A stretch of 64,000 nt of DNA from Candidatus Dormiibacterota bacterium (GTDB lineage Bacteria > Vulcanimicrobiota > Vulcanimicrobiia > Vulcanimicrobiales > Vulcanimicrobiaceae). The position numbers were made by a program, and so were the translations under genes. The stretch is from contig DATKQG010000012.1 of assembly GCA_035532835.1 (NCBI GenBank), positions 1 to 64,000 on the forward strand. The letters are read 5' to 3'. Positions 59,686 through 64,000 of this stretch are shown piece by piece (position 1 is the first letter of the stretch; each line of letters opens with the position of its first letter). The notes under the pieces were generated by a model that saw only the letters and a list, made by a program, of their open reading frames with translations, was not told the DNA's origin and did not search any database.

Positions 59686-60912
59686 CTAGTTGGCGAAGTT
59701 CGGGACGCGCAGCGCCTCGCCGGTGAAACCGGTAGCCTTGCGAAGCGCGTCGACTTTGTCCAAGCGCTCCCACGGCAGATCCAGGTCCGAACGGCCGAAG
59801 TGTCCGTACGCCGAGACTTGCTTATAAATCGGGCGACGCAGGTTGAGGTAGTGAATGATCGCCGCGGGACGCAGATCGAATACGCTCTTTACCGCCGCCG
59901 CAATCTGTTCTTCGGGAATCTTCGAGGTTCCAAAGGTCTCGACCAATACGCTTACCGGTTCCGCGACGCCGATGGCATACGCCACCTGCACTTCGCACCG
60001 GTCGGCAAGGCCGGACGCGACCACGTTCTTTGCGACCCAGCGTGCCGCATACGCAGCCGAACGATCCACCTTGGTCGGATCCTTGCCCGAGAACGCGCCG
60101 CCGCCGTGGCGCGCCATCCCGCCGTACGTATCGGCGATGATCTTGCGCCCGGTCAAACCGGCGTCGCCCTTGGGCCCGCCGATGACGAAGCGTCCGGTCG
60201 GATTCACGAAGATGCGCGTGTTCTTATCCAGCAGCGCGGCCGGAATCACGTGCTTGATGATCTTCTCGGTGACTTCGTTGCGAATCACATCGAGCGGAAT
60301 ATCCGGGTCGTGCTGGGTCGAGATGACGACCGCGTCGACACGCACCGGCGTATCGCCGTCGTACTCCACGGTTACTTGCGATTTTCCGTCGGGACGCAAG
60401 TACGGAATGTCGCCGTTCTTGCGCATCGCGGTGAGATGGCGGGTGAGATTGTGCGCCAGCACGATCGGGAGCGGCATCAGTTCGGGCGTCTCGCGACACG
60501 CGTAGCCGAACATCATACCCTGGTCGCCCGCGCCGGTCTGCTCGAACTCGTCGTCCTTGCCGCCCTTGGCCTCCATCGATTTATCGACGCCCATTGCGAT
60601 GTCGGGCGACTGTTCGTCGATCGAAACGCTCACGCCGCACGTTTCCGCGTCGAAGCCGACGGCGGACTTCGTGTAGCCGATCTCGCGAATGGTATCGCGC
60701 ACGATGCGCGGGATGTCGATGTACGTCTTGGTCGTCACTTCACCGGCGATGTGAATCTGGCCGGTGATCGCGAACGTCTCGACCGCCACGCGCGACATCG
60801 GGTCTTCGCGCAGTAATGCGTCGAGCACGGCATCCGAAATGGCATCCGCGACTTTGTCCGGGTGCCCTTCGGTTACCGATTCGGATGTAAAGAGCCGGCG
60901 GTAATCGCCCAC
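59686..60912 (-). CDS. metK: S-adenosylmethionine synthetase
   Basis: 408 residues. Makes SAM from methionine and ATP. Motifs: [79 protein letters not shown] and [25 protein letters not shown] replaced by [10 protein letters not shown]-type region. It is slightly longer than E. coli MetK. One base separates it from the ahcY stop, so metK and ahcY form one unit of the activated-methyl cycle. Confidence 0.97.
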   Translation of the reverse strand: MGDYRRLFTSESVTEGHPDKVADAISDAVLDALLREDPMSRVAVETFAITGQIHIAGEVTTKTYIDIPRIVRDTIREIGYTKSAVGFDAETCGVSVSIDEQSPDIAMGVDKSMEAKGGKDDEFEQTGAGDQGMMFGYACRETPELMPLPIVLAHNLTRHLTAMRKNGDIPYLRPDGKSQVTVEYDGDTPVRVDAVVISTQHDPDIPLDVIRNEVTEKIIKHVIPAALLDKNTRIFVNPTGRFVIGGPKGDAGLTGRKIIADTYGGMARHGGGAFSGKDPTKVDRSAAYAARWVAKNVVASGLADRCEVQVAYAIGVAEPVSVLVETFGTSKIPEEQIAAAVKSVFDLRPAAIIHYLNLRRPIYKQVSAYGHFGRSDLDLPWERLDKVDALRKATGFTGEALRVPNFAN

Positions 60913-60913
60913 G

Positions 60914-62212
<1,299 letters not shown>

Positions 62213-62269
62213 TTACAAACTATCGTTGCTTCTGCAGAAGTATCGCCAGCCCCGCCGAATTGCCCCGGC

Positions 62270-62890
62270 GTGGATAGCCTTACAGACTACTTAACACGCC
62301 TCGCGTCCAAAACGCCGACCCCCGGAGGCGGAAGTGCTGCGACCATCGTCGGAGCCAGCGGCGCCGCCCTGGTGGCGATGGTGGCCCGCGTCAACCTCGA
62401 AAACCCAAAACGGGCCGCCCAGCATCCTCTTGCACGCGAGCTGGCCGCGAAGGCCGATGCCCTGCGCGCGCAGCTCGAGGCGGCACGCGTCAAGGACGAG
62501 GCAGCCTTCGGCGCCGTGGTGGCCGCCCAGGCGCTTCCCAAGGGGAGCGAAGCCGAGGCGGCGACCAGGCAATCGGCCTTGGAACGCGCGCTCACCCATG
62601 CGGCCGCGGAGCCCTTGCATGCGGCCAGGCTAGCCCTTGATGTGCTGGCCCTCGCCCACCGTTCGCTGGATATCCCGAACCGCAACCTGGCAAGCGATCT
62701 CGGCTGCGCCGCTGAATTCGCGGCCGCTGCGCTGGCGGCGTGCGCCTACAACGTGCGCGTCAACCACCGCTTCATGCGCGATGCTGCGACGATCGCATCG
62801 CAGGCGAACGAACTCGCGCGTTACGAGCGGCGCTCCGCCGCGCTCGTGCAAGCCGTGCGCACGGCGGTTGCCAAACTCCTGGCCGCGTAG
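62270..62890 (+). CDS. Cyclodeaminase/cyclohydrolase family folate enzyme (FchA/FTCD-like)
   Basis: 206 residues from GTG at 62270. It has the FTCD cyclodeaminase start LTDYLTRLASKTPTPGGGSA AT, where TPGGGS is the family mark, then GASGAALVAMVARVNLENPK, VKDEAAFGAVVAAQALPKGS, LALDVLALAHRSLDIPNRNL ASDLG. In bacteria this family acts as methenyl-THF cyclohydrolase or formimino-THF cyclodeaminase. Its place next to metK-ahcY, in the divergent direction, fits one-carbon metabolism. No ribosome site is clear before the GTG. Confidence 0.85.
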   Translation: MDSLTDYLTRLASKTPTPGGGSAATIVGASGAALVAMVARVNLENPKRAAQHPLARELAAKADALRAQLEAARVKDEAAFGAVVAAQALPKGSEAEAATRQSALERALTHAAAEPLHAARLALDVLALAHRSLDIPNRNLASDLGCAAEFAAAALAACAYNVRVNHRFMRDAATIASQANELARYERRSAALVQAVRTAVAKLLAA

Positions 62891-62892
62891 CG

Positions 62893-64000
62893 CTACGGCG
62901 AGCCCTGCGGCTCGACCACCACCCGCGAGAAGCGTTTGGGATCGACCCATTTGCGCATGGCCGAACGGATCTGCTCGGGAGTGATCGCGAGCAGCCGCGT
63001 GTAGTACCGATACATATCGTTGGCGCTGATCCCGTCGATACTCGTCTGCAACAACTCATCGGCGACGCCGTTGTAGGTATCCAGTTGCAGGATGCCTTGC
63101 GCGAGCAGCAAGGCCTTCGCGCGTTGCACGTCCTGGACCGGAAGGAGATCGGTGCGCAGCCCTTCGATGGCGGCATCCGCTGCGGCCTGAGCGCGCGCGA
63201 CGTTCTTGGCATCCGAAGCAAAGCTCACCGAGAACGTCGATCCCGTCCGTCCGATCTGCGCATCCGAATCGATAGAATAGACCAAACCGGCGCGCGTGCG
63301 AACGTCGCGAAACAGCAGCGATCCCGTGCCTTCGCCCGAAAGCAACGTATTCGCGAGTTGGATCGCGATGGCGTCGCGGTCTCCGCGGTGCAGGCCGATC
63401 ACCTGGCTCAACGTCACGTCGGACTGCTTGTTCGTCGGCGATGCGACGGTAACGGACGTCGCCTTCTTTCCGGCGTGCAGCACCGGATAGACGAACGCCG
63501 GCTTCGGGCCTTTAGCCCGCCACGCGCCGAACGAGCGCTCGATCGCCGCTTTAGCATGCGCGGGCGAGACGTCGCCGACGATCGCAATCGTCGTGAGGTC
63601 GGGCCGATAAGCGAATGCGTACCACTTGCGCACGTCGGCCAGCGTGAGTGCGCCAACGCTCGCGCCCGTTGCGTGGCGGCGGCGCGGGTCGCCCTTGGGG
63701 TAGAGCGCGTCGATGCGCGCGAGTTGCGCTTGCGTCTCCGGACGGTTCTGCATCGCGAGCAGCGATTGCGCGTAATTCCGCTGCATCAACGCAAAATCGC
63801 TTGCGGGAAACGCAGGCTGCAATTCTCCGTCGGCGAGCAGCGCTACGGCGCGATCGAAGTCCTGCGCGCGCACCGTCAACGAAAACGACGTGCCGAGCCC
63901 GACGTTCGCGGCGATCGCATCGAGCTGCGCCTGATAGGCTTTGAAATCGTAACCGGCACTTCCAAACGCGAGCAGCGTTTGCGTGAGCGTCGCTACGCCG
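62893..64000 (-). CDS. M16 family peptidase (pitrilysin-like), C-terminal part
   Basis: The frame is open to the right edge, so the gene starts beyond the window; ~369 residues are visible. The sequence LTLADVRKWYAFAYRPDLTT IAIVGDVSPAHAKAAIERSF is the standard end of an M16 half, and LHRGDRDAIAIQLANTLLSG EGTGSLLFRDVRTRAGLVYS is the second half with the R-x-G-L-x-Y motif that binds substrate ends. The zinc HxxEH motif is not in the visible part; it would be in the missing N-terminal half, or in a partner chain. Converges with the folate gene with a two-base gap. Confidence 0.87.
   Translation of the reverse strand, partial: GVATLTQTLLAFGSAGYDFKAYQAQLDAIAANVGLGTSFSLTVRAQDFDRAVALLADGELQPAFPASDFALMQRNYAQSLLAMQNRPETQAQLARIDALYPKGDPRRRHATGASVGALTLADVRKWYAFAYRPDLTTIAIVGDVSPAHAKAAIERSFGAWRAKGPKPAFVYPVLHAGKKATSVTVASPTNKQSDVTLSQVIGLHRGDRDAIAIQLANTLLSGEGTGSLLFRDVRTRAGLVYSIDSDAQIGRTGSTFSVSFASDAKNVARAQAAADAAIEGLRTDLLPVQDVQRAKALLLAQGILQLDTYNGVADELLQTSIDGISANDMYRYYTRLLAITPEQIRSAMRKWVDPKRFSRVVVEPQGSP

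Overview
The window comes from a GC-rich, diderm, heterotrophic bacterium. Evidence for an outer membrane is a TonB-dependent receptor, several beta-barrel proteins and an exported-amyloid locus. It has a flagellin, ATP-yielding CoA ligases, molybdenum hydroxylase genes and a pyruvate-dehydrogenase-type complex, so an aerobic or facultative lifestyle is likely. I cannot fix the phylum from sequence alone; the mixture of genes reminds me of Eremiobacterota (WPS-2) and relatives, but that is an impression, not a result. No rRNA, CRISPR array, prophage or insertion sequence was seen.

Layout. 1-5.0 kb: end of an outer-membrane protein, a YceI protein, a small membrane protein, a TonB-dependent receptor, then two opposing small genes (a degenerate HD-like protein and a tiny Cys-rich protein). 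5.2-7.0 kb: a short secreted-type peptide made of five near-identical ADSIGGP repeats, followed directly by a LuxR-family regulator with a long helical sensor region. 7.1-14.6 kb: a complete functional-amyloid (Fap-type) locus on the minus strand (two repeat subunits, C39 peptidase, FapE-like protein, FapF-like pore, extra NTF2-like exported protein) headed by two atypical response-regulator genes and a divergent LuxR regulator. 14.6-20.9 kb: a five-gene minus-strand operon with a molybdenum hydroxylase (fused FeS/Mo subunit plus FAD subunit), a Tat-exported nucleoside deaminase, a double ABM-domain membrane protein and an exported protein of unknown role. 21-27.5 kb: acetyltransferase, DUF885 protein, small ORF, a lone flagellin and a divergent TPR-sulfotransferase, then a mosaic of gene remnants that match two other loci in this same window.

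27.5-36.3 kb: a tightly overlapped operon with a three-part biotin-dependent carboxylase (BCCP, biotin carboxylase, carboxyltransferase), thiolase, ADP-forming acyl-CoA synthetase, biotin synthase and amidase. 36.3-49.2 kb: what reads as a sulfonate (sulfoacetate/sulfoacetaldehyde, perhaps isethionate) utilisation regulon: SucCD-like CoA ligase, CoA-acylating aldehyde dehydrogenase, sulfoacetaldehyde acetyltransferase (xsc), phosphate acetyltransferase, iron alcohol dehydrogenase, SDR, two MFS transporters and a GntR/UTRA regulator, tied together by a shared operator motif with core TGTCCRTAC that overlaps the start regions of two strong promoters. The inferred flow is sulfoacetate to sulfoacetyl-CoA to sulfoacetaldehyde to acetyl phosphate plus sulfite to acetyl-CoA.

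49.3-55.6 kb: site-2-type protease with CBS domains, acetyl-CoA synthetase-like enzyme, E1 alpha, E1 beta, E2 and an acyl carrier protein in one overlapped operon. 55.6-64 kb: acetyltransferase, tRNA-Asn, MFS exporter, aminotransferase, glycine-zipper exported protein, metK-ahcY (methyl cycle), a cyclodeaminase-type folate enzyme, and the C-terminal part of an M16 peptidase cut by the window edge.
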